Position numbers and translations under genes: made by a program. The notes below the pieces were generated by a model. It ran no database searches. It was not told the origin of the DNA and saw nothing but the letters and a program-made list of their open reading frames with translations. 34,787 nucleotides of DNA from Hypsibius dujardini (taxonomy: Eukaryota > Tardigrada > Eutardigrada > Parachela > Hypsibiidae): contig LRSR01001565.1 in NCBI GenBank assembly GCA_001579985.1, positions 1 through 34,787 of the forward strand. Direction: 5' to 3'. Below are positions 22,744 through 29,917 of this stretch, piece after piece. Every line of letters starts with the position of its first letter. Within the stretch, counting starts at the first letter, position 1.

Positions 22744-23602
22744 TTAGAAGAGGGCAAGAGTGGCTAGAGCGTTAGACAGTTCGCGACGCTCGACATATGT
22801 GATGATCGAATCAACCATTCTGAGAAGAAAGCCGTGAAGATTTTCCGGCGCCCCCGTGATGAAGATTGCCATTTGATGGAGGGTCATTCTGTTCCTGCCG
22901 CAGAACTCCATCAATTTGATCCAGTCTTGAATCTGCAACAAAGAAAGGGTGTTCATAATATCAGAAAATTCCTCAAACTGATCAATCAAGCAATCATTTA
23001 CTCAGTCTTTATTGAAACACCAATCACACAAAAACGAGAGGGGTGTCGTTCATTCCCCATCTTCATCTTCAATAGATTTTTTCATGTTAATAATAATAAA
23101 AAACATACCAATCTGTATTCGCGTGGAACATATTCCATGGTTGCTGGCCCCATTCCGGGGGCATGTCGTATACGGTGATGTGGCCCTCGGAGAAAAAACG
23201 TTTGAGCCTTTACCGTGGCCATCTTGATGGGCTAAAAAAAGGAATAGAATTTCGTGTAGATTAACCTCAGGGAGATTGAGGACGCTGGAGTCCTCGAAGA
23301 AAAAAATGTCAACAATGACGGTGAGGTTTTCGACCTGTACTCAAAGCCAGCCTCCATTCATCACATACATTGTTCAGCTCCTCCAGAGACTGCTCCTCCA
23401 GAGATTGCTCCTCCAGAGATTGTTGTGATGTCAAGCTCACTCGTTGCTGGAAGGATTTTTTGTTCGAATCGAGATTTGTTGCTCCACAAAAAGTTGATGA
23501 AAATAGGAAAACTGTTGAATCAAGCAGCATGTTGACGAGCTGAGCACGTTGCCGAGTCGAGTCAAGTTGAGTCGAGTCAAGTCGAGTCGAGACGAGCAGC
23601 AT
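22744..23602 (-). CDS. Uncertain small minus-strand gene, unknown function
   Basis: The last exon, 22744-22932 (reading IQDWIKLMEFCGRNRM onward to a stop), has the codon bias of neighbouring host genes and a good acceptor (TTTCTTTGTTGCAG). Upstream exons that keep phase are 23109-23232 and 23267-23334, and possibly 23369-23602, which contains three QSLEE repeats. This model gives about 204 aa but needs two 34-nt introns (23233-23266, 23335-23368), far shorter than other introns here. In exon 23109-23232 another frame looks more protein-like but does not join in phase. No family recognised. It could be a real gene, or the 3' remnant of a longer gene cut off by the neighbouring mobile element. 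Confidence 0.35.
23377..23421. repeat. 15-bp tandem repeat, three copies
   Basis: GCTCCTCCAGAGA followed by CT or TT, repeated three times at 23377, 23392 and 23407. On the minus strand it encodes QSLEE three times in the frame of the uncertain small gene. A separate GAGTC/GAGTCAAGT-rich stretch follows at 23549-23596. Confidence 0.85.
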
Positions 23603-23639
23603 GCTGCTGTGTGTAACCCCTCACGAGTCTTATGTTGTG

Positions 23640-23885
23640 GCCCGAGTAGGAACCACTTTTTGGCCCAAGTTACAACCACTTTTTGTGACCCAAGTTAAAA
23701 CCACTTTCCTGGCCCAACTTTGAGCCAAAAATTTGTGGCCCAAGTAGGAACCACTTTTCGACCCAAGTTTGAACCACTTTTGTGGCCCATATTAAAACCA
23801 CTTTCCTGCCCCAACTTTGAGCCAAAAGTTTGTGGCCCAAGTAGGAACCACTTTTTGGCCCAAGTTTGAACCAAACTCCACAAAT
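23640..23885. repeat. 98-bp tandem repeat at the element edge
   Basis: GTAGGAACCACTTTT starts at 23646, 23744 and 23841, giving periods of 98 and 97 bp, about 2.5 copies. Each unit holds several shorter AACCACTTTT...GGCCCAAGTT sub-units. It lies where host-like sequence gives way to AT-rich element genes, and so may belong to the terminal inverted repeat of the Polinton. The partner terminus is outside the window, so this cannot be confirmed. Open frames through it are repeat translations. Confidence 0.7.
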
Positions 23886-24013
23886 CAAAGTCGTAACCTC
23901 GTTTTTTACTCAAATGTACACCAAAAATGTTACTCGTACAAAAAAATCTTATTTCAAATTTGAGCCAAGACTATAATTTCAGAAATAACAGACACACAAC
24001 TCAAGGAAATTCC

Positions 24014-24793
24014 TCAAGCCATACCAAAGTATTTAACCGGCTTTTTCTCTCGTTTTGGATATCTGTTTTGAAGACGAACCGGTGCAATATTTCCCCTCCT
24101 TTTTGCTTTCTTTTTTGGTTCCTTTTTAAAACTTTCTTGAACTAACTTATTCAAATCATCAACTGGTAAATCAAGAATATTTTTATCAACCTCTTTCTCA
24201 GCTTCTTTTTCAGTAGGACTACTGTTATGCGACATTTCAAATAGTTCTAGTTTTTGAACAGGTTTATTTCTAGTAAGAAAGGAATTCATGATTTCTAAAT
24301 TATGTTTTTCAATTTCAGGGTAGTGTCCTGGTTTATCTTCCAAAAATAATTTAGAATATTCTAATAAGCCCATTTCTGAGTTGATAAAACTTATACAATG
24401 CCACCCACAGGTTACATCGATTGAATCTTCATTCTGTATTGCAAACGGCATGGTTATAATTTTTTTAAATCGTTTCATTTTTTTAACAAAGTAATCCCCC
24501 AATAAGACTTGTGGTAAATTCCAAGAGTCAAACAATTCCAAATTACTTTTAGTTTTTTTCAAACAAAACCAATGTGATCCACTTGAATCACTAGCATCAA
24601 CATTAATAATCATAAAATCCCCCATTTTTTTCAACATTTTTGGATCCATTCTATCATTCGCGTGACAACCTTTATAAAAAACATTTTCAAAATAGTAATC
24701 ATCAAAGTCTTTATTACTGAGCGGATAAAACTCAGTTACTTTGATTGCTCTCTTACGGTAATTGTCTCTCGATTTGTTTAATATTTCCTGGAG
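24014..24793 (-). CDS. PRO: Adenain-like cysteine protease, probably made by -1 frameshift
   Basis: Maturation protease of the Polinton virion module, C5/adenain-type. Numbering from the only in-frame Met (24649): SGSHW holds the catalytic His (26), FDSWN the acidic residue (41), Q72 lies before the nucleophile, and CGWHC gives Cys81. A Lys/Arg-rich tail (about 170-211) may bind DNA. The Met at 24649 falls inside the conserved N-terminal part: the preceding 48 codons are open and encode family-like sequence (LSNKDFDDYYF and FYKGCHANDR), but contain no ATG. That upstream stretch begins in the -1 frame of the capsid gene exactly at a slippery heptamer (24793-24799), with a stop codon just before it. 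The protease is therefore probably made as a capsid fusion. Alternatives are initiation at a near-cognate codon, a spliced leader exon, or a truncated product from Met 24649. Confidence 0.85.
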   Translation of the reverse strand, partial: LQEILNKSRDNYRKRAIKVTEFYPLSNKDFDDYYFENVFYKGCHANDRMDPKMLKKMGDFMIINVDASDSSGSHWFCLKKTKSNLELFDSWNLPQVLLGDYFVKKMKRFKKIITMPFAIQNEDSIDVTCGWHCISFINSEMGLLEYSKLFLEDKPGHYPEIEKHNLEIMNSFLTRNKPVQKLELFEMSHNSSPTEKEAEKEVDKNILDLPVDDLNKLVQESFKKEPKKKAKRRGNIAPVRLQNRYPKREKKPVKYFGMA

Positions 24794-26556
24794 TTTTTTT
24801 TAACTATCGGTGCAGCCCCATTCCCTTGTTGATTAGACAAATATTTACCTGCATATTCATTAGCCATATTTATTCCTTTGATTGCTGTAGGTGCATATGT
24901 CTGAACTGTATTGAACAATCTCGGTAAAAATGCTGCAATTTTTGTTTTTAAATTATTGAAAAATCCACTAATTTTTCCTCCTCCAAATTGTATATATCTG
25001 GCATTGTTAAAATCAGCCAATGTAGGCATAGCAACTTCTGTTAATCGACTTGAGTAATTACTTATATTTTCCATTTTATTTCTAGCAAAGTCTATTTCTA
25101 AAATTTCATCAAATAGCAATACCGTATGCAAGTCATAGTTTGCCGCAATGGTATTAAAAATTATATTTAATTGTAGTTGTGCGTTATTTTTTCCCATACT
25201 TGACCCTTCAAAAGAATCATATTCAGGATCATTTGACAGAGGCACTCCATAAATCGTGTTTCTTTTATTATAACAAGAACCTACGGTCCCGTCTTTATAT
25301 TTTATGCTAAACGTGTCGGTGTGATGAAGCCCAAGTGCTTCCTTCAACATTTGATAGGCTCTAGAATAATTACTGGAAATGCCATTCATTTTAAGATTTA
25401 AATCATTATTAGTAGGAACTATTTTTCCATTGTAATCAATCCAGTATTTATATACATCAGCTGTTACAAAATAATGAGAATCAGTACCATAGCTACTTTT
25501 TGCATTTGTGTCAGTAAGAAAGAATAGTAGTGCTTTCGGATTGACTTGAGAATTAATTCCAAGTTTTATATTCACATTAATCATGCTACCAGAATTTTGA
25601 CTAAGAAAACTGGATTGATATAAAAGTCTTTCGTATCTAATTTGTCTTGGAGTATTATTCAAGTATTGATGATAAGCAATTAATGCATGGGAATATAATT
25701 TTTTCCTTCTTACTAAGCATACTAAATTTGAAATTGATGAATTAAACGTTACAGTTTTACCTTTCAAAGGATTTTCTATACTATTGACTTTTACAGAAAT
25801 TGTATCAGCAATAAAAGTGGTATACGTATTTTGTGGTTGCATAGTAATTCTGATTCCAAAACCTGGTGGAAGTACATCATTCACATTGAAAAATGGATGA
25901 TTAATTCTGAATGCAATTCGTTTGGAATTCTGATTAATATTTGCAGCCAATAGCATTTGTTTTCTTTCTATGCTACTATTTGTACATTTTGCTGTCAGAG
26001 CTGTATCTCCCCATAAGTAATCACATCCAATTACAGATGCGCTATTTTTTGAATCATGTTTAATTAGAGCTTGACTTTCGTTATAATAACCATACAGACT
26101 TCCCTGAGTCTGAATTTCATCTAAAGTATAGGTCAAAGAGTTCATCATTTGATTTTGTTGACTGAAGTTTAATACATACTCAATAATTCTAGCTCCGTGA
26201 TTAGCCACAGTAGAATCTACTGAAAGTGTATTAATCCAGCTACTATGAAAACTATCAACAAAATTTACTGGATGTGCTTCTAAAATTTGCGTAACCTGCC
26301 CATCTACAAACATTTGTACGTTTAAATCGTATTCAAAGGAAATTTGGGATAAATCAATGCATGACATTGAGTCTCCATCTATATCGAAAATTATTTCTGA
26401 CGTATTAGAGTTGTTCTGATCTATTATAATTGTTGAACAATTTTTCGGAGATAATGTTTGATAAATAAGGTCTTCAACCACATTGTTTATGGGTTGAACT
26501 TGGGTCACAAACTGAGATGGAATGTCTGTAGTGTGAATATTCGCAATAGACAACAT
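24778..26556 (-). CDS. MCP: Major capsid protein (double jelly-roll, hexon-like)
   Basis: 592 aa, within the usual size range for Polinton major capsid proteins. The N-terminal part has the pattern of the first jelly roll: a hydrophobic FDIDGDSMSCIDLS segment followed by PVNFVDSFHSSW and a short strand, typical of capsid proteins of this lineage. The position next to protease and penton genes supports the call. Residues 525-527 are Gly-Gly-Gly, followed by an amphipathic basic tail (528-592, beginning KISGFFNNLKTKIAAF) that looks separate from the shell fold. It might be a pVI-like membrane-active or internal segment released by the protease (inference). The C-terminal codons contain the slippery heptamer leading into the protease. 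The gene starts 54 bp after the minor capsid stop, on the same strand. Confidence 0.85.
   Translation of the reverse strand: MLSIANIHTTDIPSQFVTQVQPINNVVEDLIYQTLSPKNCSTIIIDQNNSNTSEIIFDIDGDSMSCIDLSQISFEYDLNVQMFVDGQVTQILEAHPVNFVDSFHSSWINTLSVDSTVANHGARIIEYVLNFSQQNQMMNSLTYTLDEIQTQGSLYGYYNESQALIKHDSKNSASVIGCDYLWGDTALTAKCTNSSIERKQMLLAANINQNSKRIAFRINHPFFNVNDVLPPGFGIRITMQPQNTYTTFIADTISVKVNSIENPLKGKTVTFNSSISNLVCLVRRKKLYSHALIAYHQYLNNTPRQIRYERLLYQSSFLSQNSGSMINVNIKLGINSQVNPKALLFFLTDTNAKSSYGTDSHYFVTADVYKYWIDYNGKIVPTNNDLNLKMNGISSNYSRAYQMLKEALGLHHTDTFSIKYKDGTVGSCYNKRNTIYGVPLSNDPEYDSFEGSSMGKNNAQLQLNIIFNTIAANYDLHTVLLFDEILEIDFARNKMENISNYSSRLTEVAMPTLADFNNARYIQFGGGKISGFFNNLKTKIAAFLPRLFNTVQTYAPTAIKGINMANEYAGKYLSNQQGNGAAPIVKKNSRKY
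24793..24799 (-). promoter_or_regulatory. A_AAA_AAC slippery heptamer for -1 frameshifting
   Basis: On the minus strand the major capsid codons read GTT AAA AAA AAC TCC, so A AAA AAC is exactly in the X_XXY_YYZ register. A slip of -1 continues with CTC CAG GAA in the protease frame, which stays open to the protease stop. The capsid stop TAA is 13 nt downstream (24778-24780). The A8 run would also allow polymerase slippage. The only obvious downstream hairpin (ACTGAG/CTCAGT, 24716-24736) is about 57 nt away, too far to be a typical stimulator, and a pseudoknot was not excluded. Confidence 0.6.
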
Positions 26557-26610
26557 GTTTTAAATTGTTAATTTGACTATATCTTCAGGAAAAAATTTAA
26601 GTGAAAATAT

Positions 26611-27372
26611 TTAATTTGTTAACATCTTCATTGAAAACCAAATTTCAAAATTAACATCATTTTCCAATAGATTTGTCCTATCGAATTCCAGTAGTTGCCC
26701 TGTATTGTAATATAATTTCAAAGTTCCACTGAATTGAGTTTGGGGAAATACATCCACACCAACAAAATCATTACTTGATAAAAACATATGATCACTGTCA
26801 TCTTTCCCATCCATTAGTCTTAATAGACCAACGATTCCAGAGATACTAGTATTAGAATGAGGTATAATACGGGTAAATCCACTTTGAACAATATTAGGTA
26901 ATGTAACATAAATTAATTCTTTACGCCCAGACTTACTCCAAAAAGTTTTGCCAATATAAATACCTTCCCCATAAATTCCTTTCTCAAATCCTATATGCAG
27001 CAAAGGACTATTTTCGCTCAATTCTATACTATTATTTGGATTTACAGTTAATTGTAAAAATCTTTTATCGTTAGAGTAGAGAGCAAAAACACCAGAATTA
27101 TTTAAAGTTTTATTTATCTCTGTTAGCAGTGATTCTACAGTTCTGTAGTTATCAAGTTTGATTTGTTTATTAATTTTATTGACAATTAAAATATTTTCTG
27201 AAGAAAGTAAAGTGTTATGATTACATCTCATGTAACCGTTATTGATGTCACACACATATTTTTTCTCTTTATTATAATTCCAACATACTTGAGGGTGTAA
27301 TAGTAATCCTTCCCCTTTATCCGAAACAGATGAAAATCCAAACTTGAAATTATCTCCCACATAGCTCACCAT
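26611..27372 (-). CDS. Minor capsid (penton-like) protein
   Basis: 253 aa, directly upstream of and on the same strand as the major capsid gene, the conserved minor-to-major order in Polintons. The sequence is rich in beta-type alternation (for example GTLKLYYNTGQLLEF near the C-terminus and YVTLPNIVQSGF), consistent with a single jelly roll. I infer a pentameric vertex role from length, position and composition; no catalytic motif is expected. Its ATG faces the core-protein gene across 54 bp. Confidence 0.7.
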   Translation of the reverse strand: MVSYVGDNFKFGFSSVSDKGEGLLLHPQVCWNYNKEKKYVCDINNGYMRCNHNTLLSSENILIVNKINKQIKLDNYRTVESLLTEINKTLNNSGVFALYSNDKRFLQLTVNPNNSIELSENSPLLHIGFEKGIYGEGIYIGKTFWSKSGRKELIYVTLPNIVQSGFTRIIPHSNTSISGIVGLLRLMDGKDDSDHMFLSSNDFVGVDVFPQTQFSGTLKLYYNTGQLLEFDRTNLLENDVNFEIWFSMKMLTN

Positions 27373-27426
27373 TTTTATTTTATTTCACTTATATTGTAGA
27401 TAAAATAAATTTAAATAATTTCAAAA
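27373..27426. promoter_or_regulatory. 54-bp divergent promoter region of capsid operons
   Basis: Only 54 bp separates the ATG of the minor capsid gene (minus) from the ATG of the pX-like gene (plus). It is almost all A/T, with TATTTTATTT and AAATAAATTTAAATAA stretches that could serve as TATA-like elements in both directions. Leaders must be very short, or start sites lie inside the opposite gene. Confidence 0.5.
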
Positions 27427-28065
27427 ATGAGCCATTCATTTGTTGTAAGTGACAGTGTCGGAAATAAGCATAATGTGAAGGCTAAAAGTTATTTAGAAGC
27501 TGCACAAATTAATTTGAATGATATTTTAAAAGAAGGGGAACAGACAACTGTTTTGGTTCAAGGTAAAAAGCTTGAAAAAGAATTCAAAATAATTAAAAAA
27601 GATGGAAAAGTGAAAGTTTCTCAACTTGGAGTTTCTCAACTTGGTGAAGGTTGGAAACAAGAAATTAAATCGCAAAGTGGAAATGGGTGGGGCCAAGTAA
27701 TTCAGTCACAAACTGGTTCGTCAGTACTGAGGACTCCAAAAATAAAACAAAAAAAAGTTAAAAATATCCAATACACAGGAAAAAATAGGGAAGTTAAAGG
27801 GAAGACACACAAAGAAGCAGTACATTATATGCTTGGTAAAGGATTTATTCCTGAAGATTTACGGTTGCCTGAAAATCCTTTGGAACCAATAAAAATAGGC
27901 AAAATTAATCATCAGTATTACCTAATTCCAGATAGTCAAAGAGGAGGATTTCTGCCATTTTTAGCTGCACTGATTCCAGCTGGAATTGCTGCTATAAAGG
28001 CAGCTGCGCTAGGAGGTGCTACAGCATTAGGAGGATACGCTGTTAATAAAATCGTTGAGAAATAA
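27427..28065 (+). CDS. pX/mu-like virion core protein
   Basis: 212 aa, basic (many Lys) with a hydrophobic C-terminal segment. GGFLPFLAALIPAGIAAI (173-190), followed by Ala/Gly-rich sequence, resembles the C-terminus of the adenovirus core protein X (mu) precursor, where a GGFLP-type motif precedes a hydrophobic helix. Adenain cleaves after Gly-Gly pairs, so Gly173-Gly174 is a candidate site. Residues 65-72 repeat VSQLG, and 73-98 contain a tandem GxGWxQxIxSQxG motif. Likely role: DNA condensation or core-to-capsid linkage, possibly membrane disruption; this is inference from motif and position. Confidence 0.6.
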   Translation: MSHSFVVSDSVGNKHNVKAKSYLEAAQINLNDILKEGEQTTVLVQGKKLEKEFKIIKKDGKVKVSQLGVSQLGEGWKQEIKSQSGNGWGQVIQSQTGSSVLRTPKIKQKKVKNIQYTGKNREVKGKTHKEAVHYMLGKGFIPEDLRLPENPLEPIKIGKINHQYYLIPDSQRGGFLPFLAALIPAGIAAIKAAALGGATALGGYAVNKIVEK

Positions 28066-28100
28066 ATAAAATTAATCAGCTATAGTATATAGTCATTCAA

Positions 28101-28466
28101 ATGGAGTCTCCATTCAATAAACTGTGGCCAGAAATTTGCGAGTTCAACGAATTAATTGAAAATTTTAGGCTTTTCATCAGAGATTTAAAAGAGATAAAAG
28201 AAAAAGATAAGAACACACTTGATGCCAGACTAAAAAGATGCAGACTCTCAATTGAGAAGTTACATCTAAGCCCCATCACTCGATATGACTATTTGCACGA
28301 AACAGGTAGTATAATTGAGAATTTATTCACCGTTGTCAAAAAATCAAAAAGATTAAAAAATATTGATTTAATTTTACTTAGTATATTGAGAAATTATTGC
28401 AAAGTTCTGAACGAAAAAATTTATGTAATTTCTGTTGAACCAGTTCTGTATCCAAAATTGCCATAA
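28101..28466 (+). CDS. Small helical protein of unknown function
   Basis: 121 aa, rich in Lys, Leu, Glu and Ile with helix-like periodicity (KEIKEKDKNTLDARLKRCRL; NIDLILLSILRNYC). No signal peptide or recognised domain. It starts 35 bp after the pX-like gene, and its stop overlaps the next start in a TAATG junction (28464-28468), which suggests coupled translation or shared transcription with the fiber-like gene. A structural or assembly role is a guess from context only. Confidence 0.7.
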   Translation: MESPFNKLWPEICEFNELIENFRLFIRDLKEIKEKDKNTLDARLKRCRLSIEKLHLSPITRYDYLHETGSIIENLFTVVKKSKRLKNIDLILLSILRNYCKVLNEKIYVISVEPVLYPKLP

Positions 28467-29389
28467 TGTCTTGCTCACAGTATTTATCTAGTGAGTTAGA
28501 AACATCAATTGAAGACTTTGTTTTGGAAAATAAAAATGACAACCTAGGAATTAAAATATCAAAAAATAATGTTTTAAAAAACATACAGTGTTTAGAACCT
28601 ATCAAAATGGAACAGTCTGATGAATTACTAACTTTGTCGATAAAAGATCAAAGAATTCAGTCCGACAATAAAATAATAGAAATTAGTGAAAACAATATTT
28701 TGTCATTTAATTCAAATGAATGCATCATTCCAGGAGGAGGAATAGGGGTATCCCAAAACAGGATAGGTTTATCACTCCCTAATAATCCATTGTATTTACA
28801 TAATGGAAAATTAGCACTAAAGATTGATGAAACGTCTGCACTTAATACAAACGTTAACGGCTTATGTATTTCTATTGAACCTAACTCAGCATTGCAACAA
28901 GGCGATAGTGGCCTAAAAATAAATTGTGAACTGCCGTTACAAATAAAAAACAATAGGTTATGTTTGGCTACAAAACCGCTGATTAACAGATTTTTACTGA
29001 ACATAGATAATCAAAGAGGTTCATTAGTTTACAGTGAAGGAAAAAATTGTGGACAAATTTTTAGTAAAGACCAGTTTCTTTTGCATAAGAAAGACCTGGC
29101 ATCAACAACAATGTCTGGAATAAAATCAACAAAAAATAGAGTTGTGAAAATAACTTTATTCTTATTGTTAGAAAATGTGACTGAAATAAATTTGTTAAGT
29201 CAGTTTCCGTTTCCTAATGGAATTGGCTCTTCAACTCTATGGACAAAACAAATATCAAACGAAAAAAATTTAACTCATGTTTTACTTCATCATTTTAAAA
29301 TCAATGAAGTTATTACAGTAACATGTAATGAAAGTAATCGAAGTATATTTAGTTGTAACTTATTAATAGAAGAACTATTTGACTTTTAA
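28466..29389 (+). CDS. Adenovirus-fiber-like protein
   Basis: 307 aa. Residues 90-170 contain about five repeats of roughly 15-16 residues, each with paired hydrophobics, a turn (Asn/Gly) and a Leu-x-Leu or Leu-x-Ile strand: GIGVSQNRIGLSLP, PLYLHNGKLALKI, ALNTNVNGLCISIEP, ALQQGDSGLKIN, and PLQIKNNRLCLATK. This is the pattern of the triple beta-spiral shaft of adenovirus and reovirus fibers. The N-terminus (1-50) could be a penton-binding tail, and residues about 180-307 could form a knob-like head. Probable attachment spike; partner and receptor unknown. It sits with the capsid and core genes. Homology versus convergent repeat pattern is not settled by eye. Confidence 0.6.
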   Translation: MSCSQYLSSELETSIEDFVLENKNDNLGIKISKNNVLKNIQCLEPIKMEQSDELLTLSIKDQRIQSDNKIIEISENNILSFNSNECIIPGGGIGVSQNRIGLSLPNNPLYLHNGKLALKIDETSALNTNVNGLCISIEPNSALQQGDSGLKINCELPLQIKNNRLCLATKPLINRFLLNIDNQRGSLVYSEGKNCGQIFSKDQFLLHKKDLASTTMSGIKSTKNRVVKITLFLLLENVTEINLLSQFPFPNGIGSSTLWTKQISNEKNLTHVLLHHFKINEVITVTCNESNRSIFSCNLLIEELFDF

Positions 29390-29397
29390 TAATAATG

Positions 29398-29814
29398 TCA
29401 AAATACTGAATTATTTTTTTGAACATTACATGAAGACACAGGAGAAGTAACTCCAAGTTTAGCGTAATTAATCAATTCTTTGCAGCAGAGATTAGGATTA
29501 AAATCAATCAATACTGTGACCAGATCTGGAAATATATTTCTTAATTCAGAAAATGGTGGTAAACATTCTTGTTCTGCAAATCTGAAATCTATTATGTTAT
29601 AATTAATTCCAGTATAATATGCTTCTATGAAACTATCCACCTTTGGGATTGTAAGCTTAGTTCCATTTAATCCTCTACAGTCTATGTAATGATAATGCCT
29701 TGAACATTTGCATTGTGAAAGAGGACAGCCTTCAGTATACAGTAAATCAATAAATTCACTGTGAACTGTAACTATCACCAGAAACAAAAATAACATTGAG
29801 CTTGGCAAAAACAT
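29398..29814 (-). CDS. Secreted cysteine-rich protein with LRRNT-like motif
   Basis: 138 aa. The N-terminal hydrophobic segment (about 6-17) followed by VHSE looks like a signal peptide. Cys30, 34, 36 and 46 follow C-x3-C-x-C-x9-C, with YIDCRGLNGTKL resembling the V-x-C-x-G-x-x-L pattern of LRR N-terminal caps. After one LRR-like stretch (about 83-105), further cysteines occur (Cys-Cys within NPNLCCKEL, then SSCNV), like an LRR C-terminal cap or a truncated LRR protein. Not a known Polinton core gene, so probably captured cargo. It could act outside the cell or on the particle surface (inference). It is transcribed opposite to the fiber-like gene, 8 bp stop to stop. Confidence 0.65.
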   Translation of the reverse strand: MFLPSSMLFLFLVIVTVHSEFIDLLYTEGCPLSQCKCSRHYHYIDCRGLNGTKLTIPKVDSFIEAYYTGINYNIIDFRFAEQECLPPFSELRNIFPDLVTVLIDFNPNLCCKELINYAKLGVTSPVSSCNVQKNNSVF

Positions 29815-29917
29815 TTTTTATCTATATATAAAAAAAATTTATTAATTTTTAAGTATATTTATATACAGGCGTAAGAATTCTTAGGAATTCTTGAGAATTC
29901 TTGGGAATTCTTGTGAC
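29815..29917. promoter_or_regulatory. Divergent promoter with four GAATTC boxes at 10-bp spacing
   Basis: Between the secreted-protein gene (minus) and the ATPase (plus) lies a TATATATAAAAAAAATTTAT stretch (29823 on). It is followed by GAATTC at 29875, 29885, 29895 and 29905, exactly 10 bp apart, each within GAATTCTT. The palindromes fall on one face of the helix and end a few bases before the preferred ATPase ATG (29918). Confidence 0.55.

Noticed and set aside
23109-23232. Alternative frame containing a Tyr-Asp-Met-Pro-Pro-Glu-Trp segment
   Set aside because: More protein-like, but it meets a stop at the splice to the last exon and needs a 28-nt intron. Kept only as an alternative.
23670-23913. 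Minus-strand frames with repeated Leu-Gly-Pro/His motifs
   Set aside because: Translations of the 98-bp repeat block at the element edge.
24716-24736. Hairpin as frameshift stimulator
   Set aside because: A perfect 6-bp stem, but about 57 nt downstream of the heptamer, whereas stimulators usually start 5-9 nt away.
28657-29004. 115-codon minus-strand frame
   Set aside because: Antisense shadow of the fiber-like gene.
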